Positions 46,213 to 57,367 of a DNA stretch of 64,000 nt are shown one piece after another; position 1 is the first letter of the stretch, and every line of letters begins with the position of its first letter. The stretch lies in contig NC_063071.1 in assembly GCF_022605165.1 (NCBI RefSeq), forward strand, positions 2,046,001-2,110,000, written 5' to 3'. The notes below the pieces were generated by a model that was given only the letters and a program-made list of their open reading frames with translations, was not told where the DNA came from and searched no databases. Position numbers and translations under genes: made by a program. Source of the stretch: Purpureocillium takamizusanense. Lineage: Eukaryota > Ascomycota > Sordariomycetes > Hypocreales > Ophiocordycipitaceae.

Positions 46213-47220
46213 GACGTACCCAGGTACCCTGTGTGTTCCTCGCCCGCAGGCTCAGGCGCAGCGTTCAGTGCGTGGTTGCGCTGTAGGTGGGTGTGGCTGA
46301 CTGGCGGGCTGGCAACGCCTGTGTTATTTCGGGCTTAACTCATAAACAAACAAACAACTTTTGACCGACCGAACAGCACCAGCACCATCAGCCTTTAATC
46401 CACCGCCACTCCATCGCGCCCCCTTCCACCACCCCCCCTGGGCGACCATTCGACACCGCACGCATCACATCGCATCACAACGTTGACAGGGCACTGGCGC
46501 AGCTCGACAAAAACATTCATCGAGGAGCGCGGTTCGCCTTTCCCAACAAGACTCCAACGCGAAATCCGACTTCCGCTTCTTCTTCCTCTCCACCGAAATC
46601 CCCCCCCGGCTGCAGGCATCGCGGCCGTCCACGCCCCTGCCATCGCCGAACAAACCCTGCAGGCACCAATCTCGCCTTTCCCCTGGGAGATTTGATGCCA
46701 CTGCACCCTCTCCATCTGAGCCGCGACTCACCTCTTGCAACGTGCCGTGTGCGCAGTTCCATTTCGGTCGCCCTCTCCCCCTTCCTTTTGCCGCTGCGGA
46801 GCACCCCCCCAGCGCCATTGGATCCTCCTGCTTCACTCTGTGCGGCCACGGACACTCTGCCTCGCCTCGAGCTGGCGTCTTATTACCGCTCGACGCTTCT
46901 CCGGCGAACAAGGATCGACGGGTCGACGCAATCTCGTCTGACGACTCTCTGATCTCGCGCGCTTTCGACTTTGTCACGGGAAGGCTCTCACACGCGTGTT
47001 CTCGCGTATCGACAACCGCTCCGCCGCACCCAAGCTTCCACGTTCGTACGCGACTGGCCCAGGCACAAAAAAATCACTTTCGATTTTATGATATTTCGAC
47101 GCGATTGAGGGCACTCGTCACGGCCCTGCCGCTCCAAGGCCTCTGCTTCCCCGTGGAGCCGTCGCGCCAAACAGCATCAACATTTATTTCTAAGTGCCTT
47201 TAGTGCACTCGCTCTTCACC

Positions 47221-49432
47221 ATGGACGCTCGGGTAAGTTTGACATTCCCACAGCCTTGGGTGCTAAGCAGGACATCGGCGTCGGCTGGCCACCAACGAGT
47301 TTCGTCGCGTCTCGTCACGCCCATGGCTCCCGTAAAACTGACGTGGAGTGCAGCCTTTCCGACCCCGTGGGTCAGAGAACATAGTTCCTTCCATACACCA
47401 TCGGCATAGGTCGACTGGAAACCTCACTTCGGTGCCTGCACCCAGTACCGGCTTCCGAGGACCCGCCAAGCGCGCTGCCTTTGGCGACGTGACCAACTTG
47501 GCCAAGAACACCGCGGGCATTCGAGACGACGTCAAAGCGCCCAAAGCTCAGTCCGTGGTGCTGCCTCCTCGTCACTCGCATCCCGTGGCCGTGCTGAATA
47601 AGGAGAATATCCCGTACAACGGCAAGGAAGCCTTTTCGCGCCCTGCACAACGAAACGCAGTCTTGGCGAGCAAACCCAAGCCCATCGCTGATGCCCGGCC
47701 GCCCGAGGCGGCAAAGCGGCCCGTGACGTCCGCCGCTGCCCTCGAGACACGCGACTATTACCACGGCCAGGACGACCCAGCCGTTCCACAACAGAAAAGT
47801 CTGGCCGGGCCCGACAAAGCGGCCGACCTCTTGATTTCCCAGGCGCTCAACGAGGGCTTGCCCTTGCAGCCACGACACCACAAAAGCCAGCCGCAGTTGA
47901 AACAGCAACAGCCTACGCTACGCAGGACTCAAAGCAAGCAGCTTGAGCGGGTAGACGTGGCGGCCACTGATCGGGCAGCGAATGGGAGCGTCGACGAGAT
48001 AGGCACTCTCTCCCGCCCGGGCGACCGCCCCTCTGCCTATCCTGCACTGCCCTACTCTGCCGGCCCCTACGACCCTTTGCCGGAGCCGAGTCGCCACGAG
48101 GCTTACGCCGACGTGCACGTTAGGCTGCCCGAAATCTCAGAGGAGCCCTATCAATCGGCGGTCTCGTACCGCGAGGGCCAGACGCCCGGTCTTTCGGAGC
48201 CTGAGGAGTGGGACGAGGAAGACGACGAGGACTACGACGACCAGGACCAGGCATACACGACCGCACACTCGTTTCGGTCGCGCGACCTGACCACGGGCGG
48301 CGTTACAACACTTCTCGCTCCCCGTGTCACCTCTCGTGTGCAGCGGGAGCTCGAAGAGGCCAAGATGGAGGTTGAGCGAACCCGCCCCGCCGAGGACATC
48401 GAGGACGAGATGTGGGACATTAGTATGGTAGCCGAGTACGGCGATGAGATTTTCGAGTATTTCCGCGAGCTCGAGGTGAGCATCTGCAGAATTCTCAGGC
48501 GCGTGTTCTGCGAGCTGACGAGCGTTACCCCCACAGATTAAACTGCTCCCGAACCCTCACTACATGGAGATTCAGACCGAGGTCCAGTGGTCCATGCGAT
48601 CGGTGCTGATGGACTGGCTGGTGCAGGTGCACAACCGGTTTAGCCTGCTGCCTGAGACGCTGTACCTCACGGTCAACTACATCGATAGGTTTCTCTCCAA
48701 CAAAGTCGTCTCCATTGGCAAGCTGCAGCTGGTCGGAGCGACGGCGATCCTGGTGGCATCCAAGTATGAGGAGATCAACTGCCCCTCGCTGGAGGAGATT
48801 GTCTATATGGTAGACGGCGGCTACAGCGTGGAGGAGATCCTCAAGGCTGAGCGGTTCATGCTCAGCATGCTTGGCTTCGAGCTCGGATGGCCGGGACCTA
48901 TGAGCTTCCTGCGGCGCGTCAGCAAGGCGGACGACTACGACCTGGACACGCGTACGCTGGCAAAGTACTTTCTTGAGTTGACCATTATGGACGAGCGCTT
49001 TGTCGCCTCGCCGCCCAGTTTCCTGGCGGCCGGGGCCCACTGCCTGTCAAGACTGATTCTGAATAAGGGTGAATGGGTAAGTCGTTCCCAGGAGCGGAGC
49101 TTCGTGCGCATGTCACGGCTGACAACGAGCAGACAAAGCAGCATGTGCACTACTCGGGATACACGTGGGTGCAAGTCAAGCCGCTCGTGGCCATGATGAT
49201 TGAGTGTTGCGAGAACCCCCGCCTGCACCACTCGGCCGTGTACGAGAAGTACAAGGACAGACGATTCAAGGAGGCGTCGACGGTTGTGCAGCGTGCCCTG
49301 GACGCGGGCTTCAAGCTGCCACACCACAGCATCCCCATCCGCACCAGCCGATCGCGACCGGTTCATGTCGAGCAGCATACTTCTGAGCGCGCTTCTTACA
49401 CTAATGGGCTCCTGGTGTCCACGGAAGGATAG
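47221..49432 (+). CDS. nimE: G2/mitotic B-type cyclin
   Basis: Exons: 47221-47232 (only MDAR), 47354-48475, 48537-49076 and 49133-49432. Introns are 121, 61 and 56 bp with GTAAGT, GTGAGC and GTAAGT donors. The product is 657 aa. A destruction-box-like RAAFGDVTN is at 44-52 and a KEN box at 87-89, the expected APC/C degrons. Residues 100-350 are low-complexity with acidic clusters. The cyclin N domain begins about 385 with the MRSVLMDWLVQVHNRF signature, then LYLTVNYIDRFLS and ILVASKYEEI; the cyclin C domain follows. B-type cyclins activate Cdk1 for entry into mitosis. The 12-bp first exon is chosen because it gives a start codon with GTAAGT and a phase-0 acceptor at 47352-47353; without it the frame has no upstream ATG. 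The acceptor choice is the least certain part. Confidence 0.9.
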
Positions 49433-50193
49433 TTTGGAGCCAACGCACTTGCACGTCGTGCCATTTTGGAAGAGTACTGCGGCCAACCTGAGCAAGGCCG
49501 CCGCTTTGCAACAACAATCAACTCTTGCTGGCCCTCTACTGGTGTACGGTGGATGAAACGGGTAAACCCGAAGGCATAATGGTAATACGTCGAGTCGACG
49601 GTGGCATCATCTCCCGCGCGGCGGTCCAAGACAATGGTCTTGGCACGTCGCAAAACATTACATCTTAACGACATTCATGAACTATTTCCACATCTTTTTT
49701 GCAAGCGAGCGTTTCCGGCGGACGGAACCGCGCGCTCATATCTGGCGTTTATGGACATGGTGGTTTAGAGGCGGGGGGAGCTCTGGAAAGAAGCTCGCTC
49801 TCTGGGGGTACGCTGGGACGGGAAAGAGTAGCGTTCCTGCAGAGGGAGGTGGGCGTGTGTCGGCGTCAAGAGGCATGAGATGGATGGGGGGGGGGGAGAG
49901 AGTGAGAGAGGGAGGAGGGACCGAGATGGCAGCCGAGCATGCGGCGCTGCCTGCCATGAAGTACGGTATGGAGTATAATGACCTCGGCGCGGAGTGGCTA
50001 CATAACTTGAACGACTTGGAGACCCCAGGATGGTGTCGCGTGTGCTGTGCGATGTGTGTGTGTGTCGGAAATGAACATTATTCCACGTAGTACGGTATCT
50101 TGCCAAGTACAGGCAAGCTGTATGACGTTGAGGTGCGCGCGCAGTCGGGGGAGGCTATCGCGGCCTGCTGTCGGTTGGTGTAGGTAGGCGGAG

Positions 50194-50204
50194 TACCTAA
50201 GGTA
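50194..50204. repeat. Short palindrome TACCT-A-AGGTA
   Basis: 5-bp arms around one base, followed by another GTACCTA copy within 10 bp. Confidence 0.65.
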
Positions 50205-50328
50205 GTACCTAGAGATCCCGACTTGCCATAGCGTTGCAGGTACTTGCGGAGTACCGTATGGGATGCCGACGAGCAGCTCTCGCGCGCGGGGGTACTTGTG
50301 CCCTACCTCTGCGCTACGCTGCATTCTG

Positions 50329-50338
50329 TACCTAGGTA
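50329..50338. repeat. Perfect 10-bp palindrome TACCTAGGTA
   Basis: Core form of the palindrome family, 3 bp before the long hairpin at 50342-50373. Confidence 0.75.
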
Positions 50339-50341
50339 GAT

Positions 50342-50373
50342 ACCTACTAAGGTAATAAGGTACCTTAGTAGGT
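50342..50373. repeat. Strong hairpin, 13-bp perfect stem, 6-base loop
   Basis: ACCTACTAAGGTA (50342-50354) and TACCTTAGTAGGT (50361-50373) are exact reverse complements around ATAAGG. About 0.01 such stems with a short loop would be expected by chance in 64 kb. The arms are made of the same TACCT/AGGTA words as the dispersed palindromes. Confidence 0.85.
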
Positions 50374-51756
50374 GGGCGCTGCGCCCCCCCTTGATGGCAA
50401 TGTTCTTTTTTCTCTCTCTGTTCTCCGTCCCCGCCGGGCATGCCGAGCCATCACCGTCCGCCCGGGGCTTCCCGACAGCAGCGGACAGCACCAAGCACGT
50501 GGAGATAAGGACCTTAGGGGGGCGGTTGCCGGGCCCCACATTCTGAGCAGGGAATATGGGCGCCGAACCGAACAGCACAGCGCAGCGCAGGCTGTCATGC
50601 GACGAGCGGTTTTGTTTTGGTTGGTGGCCCTCGCAGCGTCCATCCCGGCAGCCCACGACGATGGCATTGGGTGGGCGGCGGGAGGGTTGTCGCACGCGAC
50701 GGCATCCATACCTTACCTACTACCTGTATGCATCAAGGTATCTACCAGGTACGATGCACAGATGAGGCTACGGCGCGGTACGTACGTATGGGTGTACCTG
50801 CGCAATGCTCGTTGGGCGCTGACTGAAGAAAGCAGGACGATGAGACGCAGCAACGCACGTCCGTCAATCATGCCCCGTCGGTCGGTCGCTCGGTCGTCTC
50901 GGCGCGGCTGCGGCTGCGGCTTTTGGTTTTCGGCACGGAGCTGGGCCCCAAACCCAAGTCCCCGATCCTCGGCACCGCTATTGTGGTCATTTTCCTGGGG
51001 GTCTCTCCCCCCCTGTCACATGGATGAAGTGGTATGCTTGCAGTGCTAGGACTAACGTTTAGTAGAGGTAGTAGCAGCCCCGGAGCTTAGCCCGCTCGCT
51101 GCTGTGTCGGGTCGCTGGCGGGATGGATGGAACCCGCGGACCGCATCGCACCCCCTGGGATGAGCAGAAGACCTTGGAAAACCTGCTCGGAAGGGGCGGC
51201 GGCGGCGGCAACGACGGTGTGACGAGGCTTTGCGCAATACGTAGGTGAGGGTTGGGCCACTCACTGCCCGGGCTGGCTACCTAGGCGCTGCCCGTTGCAG
51301 AGCGCGCTCTCGTGCCCCTGGGGGCGTTTCCCGGGGGCAGGGTTGCGCCGGCGGGCACGACGTAAATCCGGGGACTTCCATGGGAGTTTTGCATTTGCAG
51401 GCGCCCGGGCCGGGCTGGCTCCAGGCGCCGAGCTGTTTCTAATGACTGCCTGCCTGTCTCCCTGCCACCTCGCAGATGTGAGAGAGAGCCCGCCATCCCG
51501 TCCAGCTGGGCACGGCACGGCACCTCACCTGCATGTCCGCTGCACTGCACGCACATCAGCCAGCGCGGCTTGCAGACCGCCCTCCCGCCCTGAAGGGTCT
51601 TCCCCCCCCTCCCCCCCCCCCCCTGGCGGGTTTCCCCCCCTGTCGTCGCGCGGCCCCCCGAGTTAGGAGGCGCCTTCCTCCAGGTACACACGAGTCCCAG
51701 CCATTTGACTCGCTGAATCTCGTGCCATCCATCCCATCCCATCCAATTCCATCCAG

Positions 51757-51783
51757 CCATCCATCCATCCATCCATCCATCCC
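51757..51783 (+). repeat. ATCC tetranucleotide microsatellite
   Basis: About six ATCC units; similar CATC/GGAT runs occur near 32351, 32451 and 41171. Confidence 0.8.
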
Positions 51784-52296
51784 CGTCTCCAATTGAGTCA
51801 AGGAACATTTTTTTTTCTCCTTCGCCGCCTGTCGCCGTCACTACCACCGCCTCACCTCCTCGACCCTTTGCGCGTCGCTCATCCCCCTACGAACCTTCTT
51901 CTCACGTTTGCAAATCGTTGGTTCTGTGTTTTGGCTGCCTTGCGCGCATTTGGTTATCGACGCTGTCGCCTGTATCGTTTTCTGCCGCGTGAACAGACCC
52001 TCGCGCGCGCCCTTTTTTTCTTGGTACTGCCGGGGCGTTGGTCACGGCACTCCGAGGCAACCCCGGCCCTGGCATTTGTGACGGGACTCGTGTCCTCACC
52101 CTTTCCATCGCGGCGTCCACACCCCCCCGGTCGCGCGTTTCCCTCTGACGAAGCGACGACGAAACACTCCAAGTCCTCGACGACGAGACGAGACGGCACA
52201 CACCCCCGTTTACGGTGACATAGGGCTGCCGCACCTCGAGCGTCTCTCCGCTCGGCGACATCGCGTCGTCGTCGTCTAGCCAGCCAGCCAGCCACC

Positions 52297-54652
52297 ATGT
52301 CAAAGGCCACGGCTGTCAAGGAGGCCGTCAAGGAGTCCCTCGTGGGCCACGACGAGCCGGTCCAGCTCTCGGCCCAGACCAAGGCGCGCTTCACCAGCAA
52401 TGCCGTCAAGGATCCCGAGACCGGCGAGCTGTACATGGGCCCCGACGAGTTCATCAACGCCGTCGCCCCCAAGAACGAGGATTATGTGAGTCTTTTCATC
52501 TTGCCTCCCGCCGAGACCGCGGCGGCGCGCGCCCGACAACGTGCGACCGCGCAAGCGACGCAGCAGTAGCACGCGGCGTCTGCTGGACGCGAGGGCGGAA
52601 ATTGGAAAACCGGCTGGCTGACCACGAGGCGCGCAATTCGCGCGCGCGCGGCTCCACGCACAGCACAAGATCAAGCGCGAGCAGTACTCGATTCTGTTTC
52701 GCGTCGCCGACAGCAAGGGCACCGGCCGCGTCACCCTGACCGACTGGGGCGTCTTCGAGAACCTCCTCCTCAAGCCCGACGCCGAATACGAAATCGCCTT
52801 TCGCCTCTTCGACGTCGACCGCACCGGCACCGTCAAGTACGAGGATTTCCGCAAGCTCTACGAGCTCAACAAGGGCCCTGACAGCATCCCCTTTGACTGG
52901 GACTGCGAGTGGGCCAAGCTGTATATTGGCAGCCAAAAGAAGCGCCATGACCTCAGCTACCCTCAGTTCGCCCAGATGCTGCGCGGCCTCCAGGGCGAGC
53001 GCATCCGCCAGGCCTTCCAGCTCTTCGACAAGGACGGCGACGGCTACGTCAACCCCGAGGACTTTGAGCGCATCATCCTCGAGACAGCCAAGCACAAGCT
53101 CTCCGACCACCTCCTCGCCAACCTCCACACCCTCTGCAATATTTCCAGCAGCAGCAAGGTCTCGTACGCCAACGTCCGCGCCTTCTTGAATATGATCAAG
53201 GAGATGGACCTGGTAGAGCTCATCGTGCGCCGCGCCGTCCTCCGCAGTAGCGATGGCAAGATCACCCGCTCCGAGTTTGTCAACGAGGCCGCCAAGGTCA
53301 CCCGCTTCTCCCTCTTCACGCCCATGGAGGCCGACATCCTCTTCCACTTTGCCAGCATCGACGAGCCCTCGGGCCGCCTCGGCCTGCACGACTTTGCAAA
53401 GGTCCTCGACCCCTCGTGGCGCAGCCCCGTCTACGACACCGACGACTCCGCTATGGGCGCCCTGCAAAAGGCGACCACGAAGAAGGCAGCCTTCCTCCAG
53501 CAGGCTGCCGAGTCTACCTTTAACTTTGCTCTCGGTAGTTTGGCCGGTGCCTTTGGTGCCTTCATGGTGTACCCCATTGATCTCGTCAAGACCCGGTTAC
53601 AAAACCAACGCGGTGCGCAGCCCGGCCAGCGGCTGTACAAGAATTCGATCGACTGCTTCCAGAAGGTGTTCCGTAACGAGGGACTCCGCGGCCTCTACTC
53701 TGGCGTTCTGCCGCAGCTCGTCGGTGTCGCGCCCGAAAAAGCCATTAAGCTGACGGTCAACGACCTTGTGCGCGGCCACTTTACCGACAAGCAGGGCAAG
53801 ATCTATTGGGGCGCCGAGGTCCTGGCCGGTGCCAGCGCCGGTGGCTGCCAAGTTGTGAGTAGCCCCTGCTGTGCACCCCCCGTATATCGTCCTGGTGCTC
53901 ATTCGTTGGTATAGGTCTTCACAAATCCCCTCGAAATCGTCAAGATCCGCCTGCAGGTGCAGGGTGAAGTCGCCAAGACGGTCGAGGGCACACCGAAACG
54001 ATCGGCCATGTGGATCGTGCGCAACCTGGGTCTCGTGGGCCTCTATAAGGGCGCCTCGGCATGCCTCTTGCGCGACGTTCCCTTCTCGGCCATTTACTTC
54101 CCTACCTATAGCCACCTGAAGAAGGACTTCTTCGGAGAGTCGGCGACCAAGAAGCTGGGCGTACTCCAGCTCCTGACGGCGGGCGCCATTGCCGGCATGC
54201 CTGCGGCGTACCTGACGACGCCCTGCGACGTGATCAAGACGCGGCTGCAGGTGGAGGCGCGCAAGGGCGAGGCGTCGTACACGGGCCTGCGACACGCGGC
54301 CAAGACGATCTGGAAGGAGGAGGGCTTCACCGCCTTCTTCAAGGGCGGCCCCGCTCGCATCTTCCGATCGTCGCCGCAGTTCGGGTTCACGCTGGCGGCG
54401 TACGAGGTGCTCCAGAACGTGGTGCCGATGCCGGGCAAGAAGGGCGAGGTCAAGATGCACGGGGGCGTGGCTGACGCCATGGCGGCGGTCTCGACGGCGG
54501 GCAGCCTGGACACGAGCCCGTTTGCGCGGAGCCGCAACGCGCTCAAGATCATTCTGGACCTGGACGAGGACTTTGGCAAGATCAAGATGCCCAACGAGAA
54601 GGGCTGGCGCTCGCTCCCGCGCATCATGGGTGGAAGTGGAGCGGCGCAATGA
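52297..54652 (+). CDS. AGC1: Calcium-regulated mitochondrial aspartate/glutamate carrier (aralar/citrin type)
   Basis: Exons: 52297-52485, 52664-53854, 53915-54652. Introns are 178 and 60 bp, both with GTGAGT donors. The product is 705 aa, normal for aralar-type carriers. The N-terminal half has EF-hand-like loops: a canonical one at 185-196 ([12 protein letters not shown]) and a more divergent one starting about 113 ([12 protein letters not shown]). The carrier half (about 345-640) has the three mitochondrial carrier signatures [10 protein letters not shown] (367), [10 protein letters not shown] (465) and [10 protein letters not shown] (563). The protein exchanges matrix aspartate for cytosolic glutamate across the inner membrane, feeding the malate-aspartate shuttle, with calcium sensed by the N-terminal domain. 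The first ATG of the mRNA-like region is at 52297, preceded by a pyrimidine-rich leader. The exon 1/2 junction gives [12 protein letters not shown], as in relatives. Confidence 0.95.
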
Positions 54653-55317
54653 CGAAAGCTTACGACGAGGGACGGCGTTTCGGTCTCGCCACACGGCGCT
54701 CCGACGGCTGGAGGAAACGAAGGGACTCGATAACGGCAGAAAAAGGGAGGGACTAGGCTCTGATCCGCACGCATTGCATCAGACGCGGCGTTTTTTTCTT
54801 TTCAGGGGCAGAGTGTTTAAAGCATCGCTGGGGGGTCAAAGTCTTTTCTTTTCGCACCCCGCTGTATCTATTCTGTCTTCTCTATTCGTTTCTTTTGTAT
54901 TCCCTCTACTTGTTGTCCCCTTTAGACGGGTCTCTCTGGGTATCAGGCAAGGCCCGGCGGCCCGACCTGGCCGCGTGCCCAGACGGGACGACCTGGTGAC
55001 GGCACGGACGAAATGGATAGACCTAGGTTTCCGGCTCGGCCGGGAGCGACACGGCGAGCGGGCGAGCGGGAGATGGCTGCGTCGCGGTGGGTGGCGTGCT
55101 CGGCTCGGCGCGGGCCCCCGTGCGCGTGTGCGGCGTGTCTCTTGTATTGGCTCTAGACTCTTTGGCAGGCATAGATGTAGAGAAAAAGTGTATCGTTTCC
55201 TCGAAAAACGGGCTTGTTTTGGTGCGGTCGTCGGCGTACTTGGGGCGTGATGCGGAAGCGCGTGGCGTCAAAATCGTTTAGGGGGAGTATCTCTCCCGAG
55301 GGGGTTCCAGTCTGCCT
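54653..55317. other. Convergent intergenic region, 665 bp
   Basis: 3' flanks of the carrier gene and the DUF7730-like gene. T-rich stretches at about 54791-54803 and 54841-54900 follow the carrier stop. No gene seen. Confidence 0.5.
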
Positions 55318-56157
55318 TCAGCCGTGGGCCTCAATCTCCTTGATGGCAACCGGCCAGACGTGGACGTTGAGGCGATGCGACAAGGCGTCGCTGCCGTCCC
55401 CGTCCCCGCGCTCCCCTTTAAAGGCCACGACCTCGACGCCAGGCGGGCTCATCATGACGCCCTCGAGCCAGCGCACGTAGTCCTCGAACCCGGTGGTGCT
55501 GCCCACGACGCGCGCGCGCCCCACGCCGCGCACGCCCTCGAGGACACGCAGGTTGGCGCAGCCGACGCCGAGGAAGACGGCCTGGACGGCGTCGACGACG
55601 AGGGCGTCTGCGCCGGAGAAGGCGCGGGCGGCGCGGTCGCGGGAGAAGGGCAGGTCGCAGTCGAGGCGGAGGGTGAGGTGGAAGCGGCGGAGGCGGGCGA
55701 GGGCGCGGGCTTCGCGGACGGGACCGCCGCGCCAGCGGGGGCGGAGGCGTGGGAAGGAGGCGAGCAGGGAGGGGTGGGCGACGAAGGTGTTGAGGGAGTA
55801 GAGGATGGGGGAGGCCTCGAGGTGGATGAGGCGGCAGGTCTGGAGGAGGGCGGGGTGGATGTCGTGCTGCTGGTGCTGGTGCTGCTTCTGGCTGACTTGT
55901 TGGTGGGCATGGTGATGTTGTGATGGTGGTGATGGCGAAGAGTGCGAGGAGGAGGAGTTGTGGTGGTGGTGATAGTCGCAAGGCGGCAGGTCGTACTTGG
56001 AGTAGGGCGGGAGGATGAGCAGCAGGGCGTAGATTTGGAGGCGGATCTCGGGCGGGAGGCTGAGGAAGCCGAGAGGCGGGCGCCGGGGAGCCAATGGTGA
56101 TGTTGATTCTGCCGGGTCGGACATGATGTCTGGCTGGCTGTGGGAGGGAGTTGTCAT
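55318..56157 (-). CDS. F-box/DUF7730-like protein of unknown function
   Basis: Single exon, 279 aa from the ATG at 56157. The N-terminal LGFLSLPPEIRLQIYALLLIL segment and the IHPALLQTCRLIHLEASPILYSLNTFVA block match the common fungal F-box-like/DUF7730 pattern, in which a short F-box-type helix precedes a helix with a conserved EA..ILY motif. Between them is a His/Ser/Gln-rich insertion (YHHHHNSSSSH.., then HQHQQH). If the F-box is genuine the protein would be a substrate adaptor of an SCF ubiquitin ligase; this is inference and such proteins are numerous in filamentous fungi. In-frame ATGs also occur at 56211 (upstream) and 56124. The frame beyond 56211 lacks an ATG. Codon use is very GC-rich. 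Confidence 0.7.
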   Translation of the reverse strand: MTTPSHSQPDIMSDPAESTSPLAPRRPPLGFLSLPPEIRLQIYALLLILPPYSKYDLPPCDYHHHHNSSSSHSSPSPPSQHHHAHQQVSQKQHQHQQHDIHPALLQTCRLIHLEASPILYSLNTFVAHPSLLASFPRLRPRWRGGPVREARALARLRRFHLTLRLDCDLPFSRDRAARAFSGADALVVDAVQAVFLGVGCANLRVLEGVRGVGRARVVGSTTGFEDYVRWLEGVMMSPPGVEVVAFKGERGDGDGSDALSHRLNVHVWPVAIKEIEAHG

Positions 56158-57277
56158 TTCGGTGTAAGTGAGGTGAGGTGAGGTGAGGCTATACCGATGA
56201 CATACAAGCATGCACGCTGCAGACAGGCAAACACAACCAACGTCGGACAAGGCGGGAGACACGAGAGCTTATATTCCAGCACACACCTCCCCTCCCTCCC
56301 ACGAAAGAGCAGCCCATTGAAAATCTACTGGGATGTGGGTGAGAATAGTAGACTACAACGTACAAATGCCCACCGGGGCCCGACTCCATTCATTCACTGG
56401 GAACATTTTCCCAGAGGGGCATGGATGACGGCGGGGGGCTTGACTGACTGACTTGACTTGACATGCGTGGCGCCAGGCGCGCCTCGCGTGGTGATGGTGC
56501 AGCCCCCCGGGGTCAGCCCACTGCCAACGGCCACCCCATTCAACTCTTGCGGGCACTACTTCTAAACTATAGTACGGACGTATCAGCAGTACTAGTAGTA
56601 GTGTTATGAAGTCAACCAGCCAGCAATCATGCATTCATCGACTCTCCCCCCATCCATCTCCGCGCTAGGCCCGGAGAAGGGTAGCTGGTAGGTGGGCGTG
56701 GGCAGGGCTCACTCACAGCATCCCATCCCGAAAGTGGCATGCTGTTCTCAATCATTACTGGGGGGACACGGCGAGAGATCCGGCGGTGCCGCCTGAGCCC
56801 AACTTTAAAGCATCCCACACACACACACACAGTATTGTGACGATGATGACCACCACTGATGATGCGGGTAAAGGAGAGCAACAAGCCCCGCCCACGCCCA
56901 GCAATAAAAAACAACAAGGATGGCGGGTACGTAGATGTGTGAGTGAAATCGTCCTCGTCCGTCACGAGATTACTGCTTCAATTCGACGAGGCAACTGCAA
57001 TGTCCATATTTAGCACATGGGGCTGCCATTATTCAGGGCGGTGGCGCCGCCGCCGCCGCCATCTGCTCGTGGCGGGCAGGCAGCCTTGTTGGGAGAGAAA
57101 GAAAAGGACGACGTTGCGATGCATGTGCTGCTGGCAGAGGCATCATCGTCGGAGGCAAAGGGTTTCCAGAGAGACGCAGACGAGGAGGAGGAGGAGGAGG
57201 AGAGCCTTGGGAGATGCATAGCGGAGGGGCGAGCAGGTGATTCCATGTCATGCACACTCGCATTCGCATCTCGGGCT

Positions 57278-57367
57278 CATCGGCATCGGCATCAGCATCA
57301 GCATCAGCATCAGCATCAGCATCAGCATCAGCATCAGCATCAGCATCAGCATCAGCATCAGCATCAG
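57278..57367 (+). repeat. Hexanucleotide array, 15 units (CATCGG x2, CATCAG x13)
   Basis: A perfect 90-bp array. The 6-bp unit keeps all frames open, giving His-Gln, Ile-Ser or Ser-Ala type dipeptide repeats, which explains the long frames around it. Confidence 0.95.

Larger units (their letters stand above)
38839..47220. promoter_or_regulatory. 8.4-kb divergent intergenic region between the Zn2Cys6 regulator and cyclin B
   Basis: It is the largest gap in the window. The first kilobase next to the regulator is very GC-rich with overlapping open frames and probably includes its 5' UTR; the last 700 bp before cyclin B is pyrimidine-rich. Between them lie a GGGC repeat (39987-40015), CCA/ATGG/GGCT-type microsatellites, and several palindromes of the TACCTAGGTA/TAGGTACCTA/GGTACGTACC family (39894, 40872, 41547, 45637, 46203). 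No protein-coding gene or tRNA could be supported. Confidence 0.5.
49433..52296. other. Intergenic region, 2.9 kb, with clustered palindromes
   Basis: It lies between cyclin B and the carrier gene, both plus strand. About 50.19-50.38 kb is packed with TACCT/AGGTA motifs (50194-50204, 50329-50338 and the hairpin 50342-50373). It also holds a G run near 49885, ATCC repeats (51757-51783) and a C-rich block near 51600-51650. No gene is supported. Confidence 0.55.

Noticed and set aside
46992..46997. MluI cell-cycle box (ACGCGT) upstream of cyclin B, and another at 10025-10030 upstream of POT1
   Set aside because: I counted roughly a dozen ACGCGT sites across the window, several inside exons or spacer, so the positions are not distinctive.
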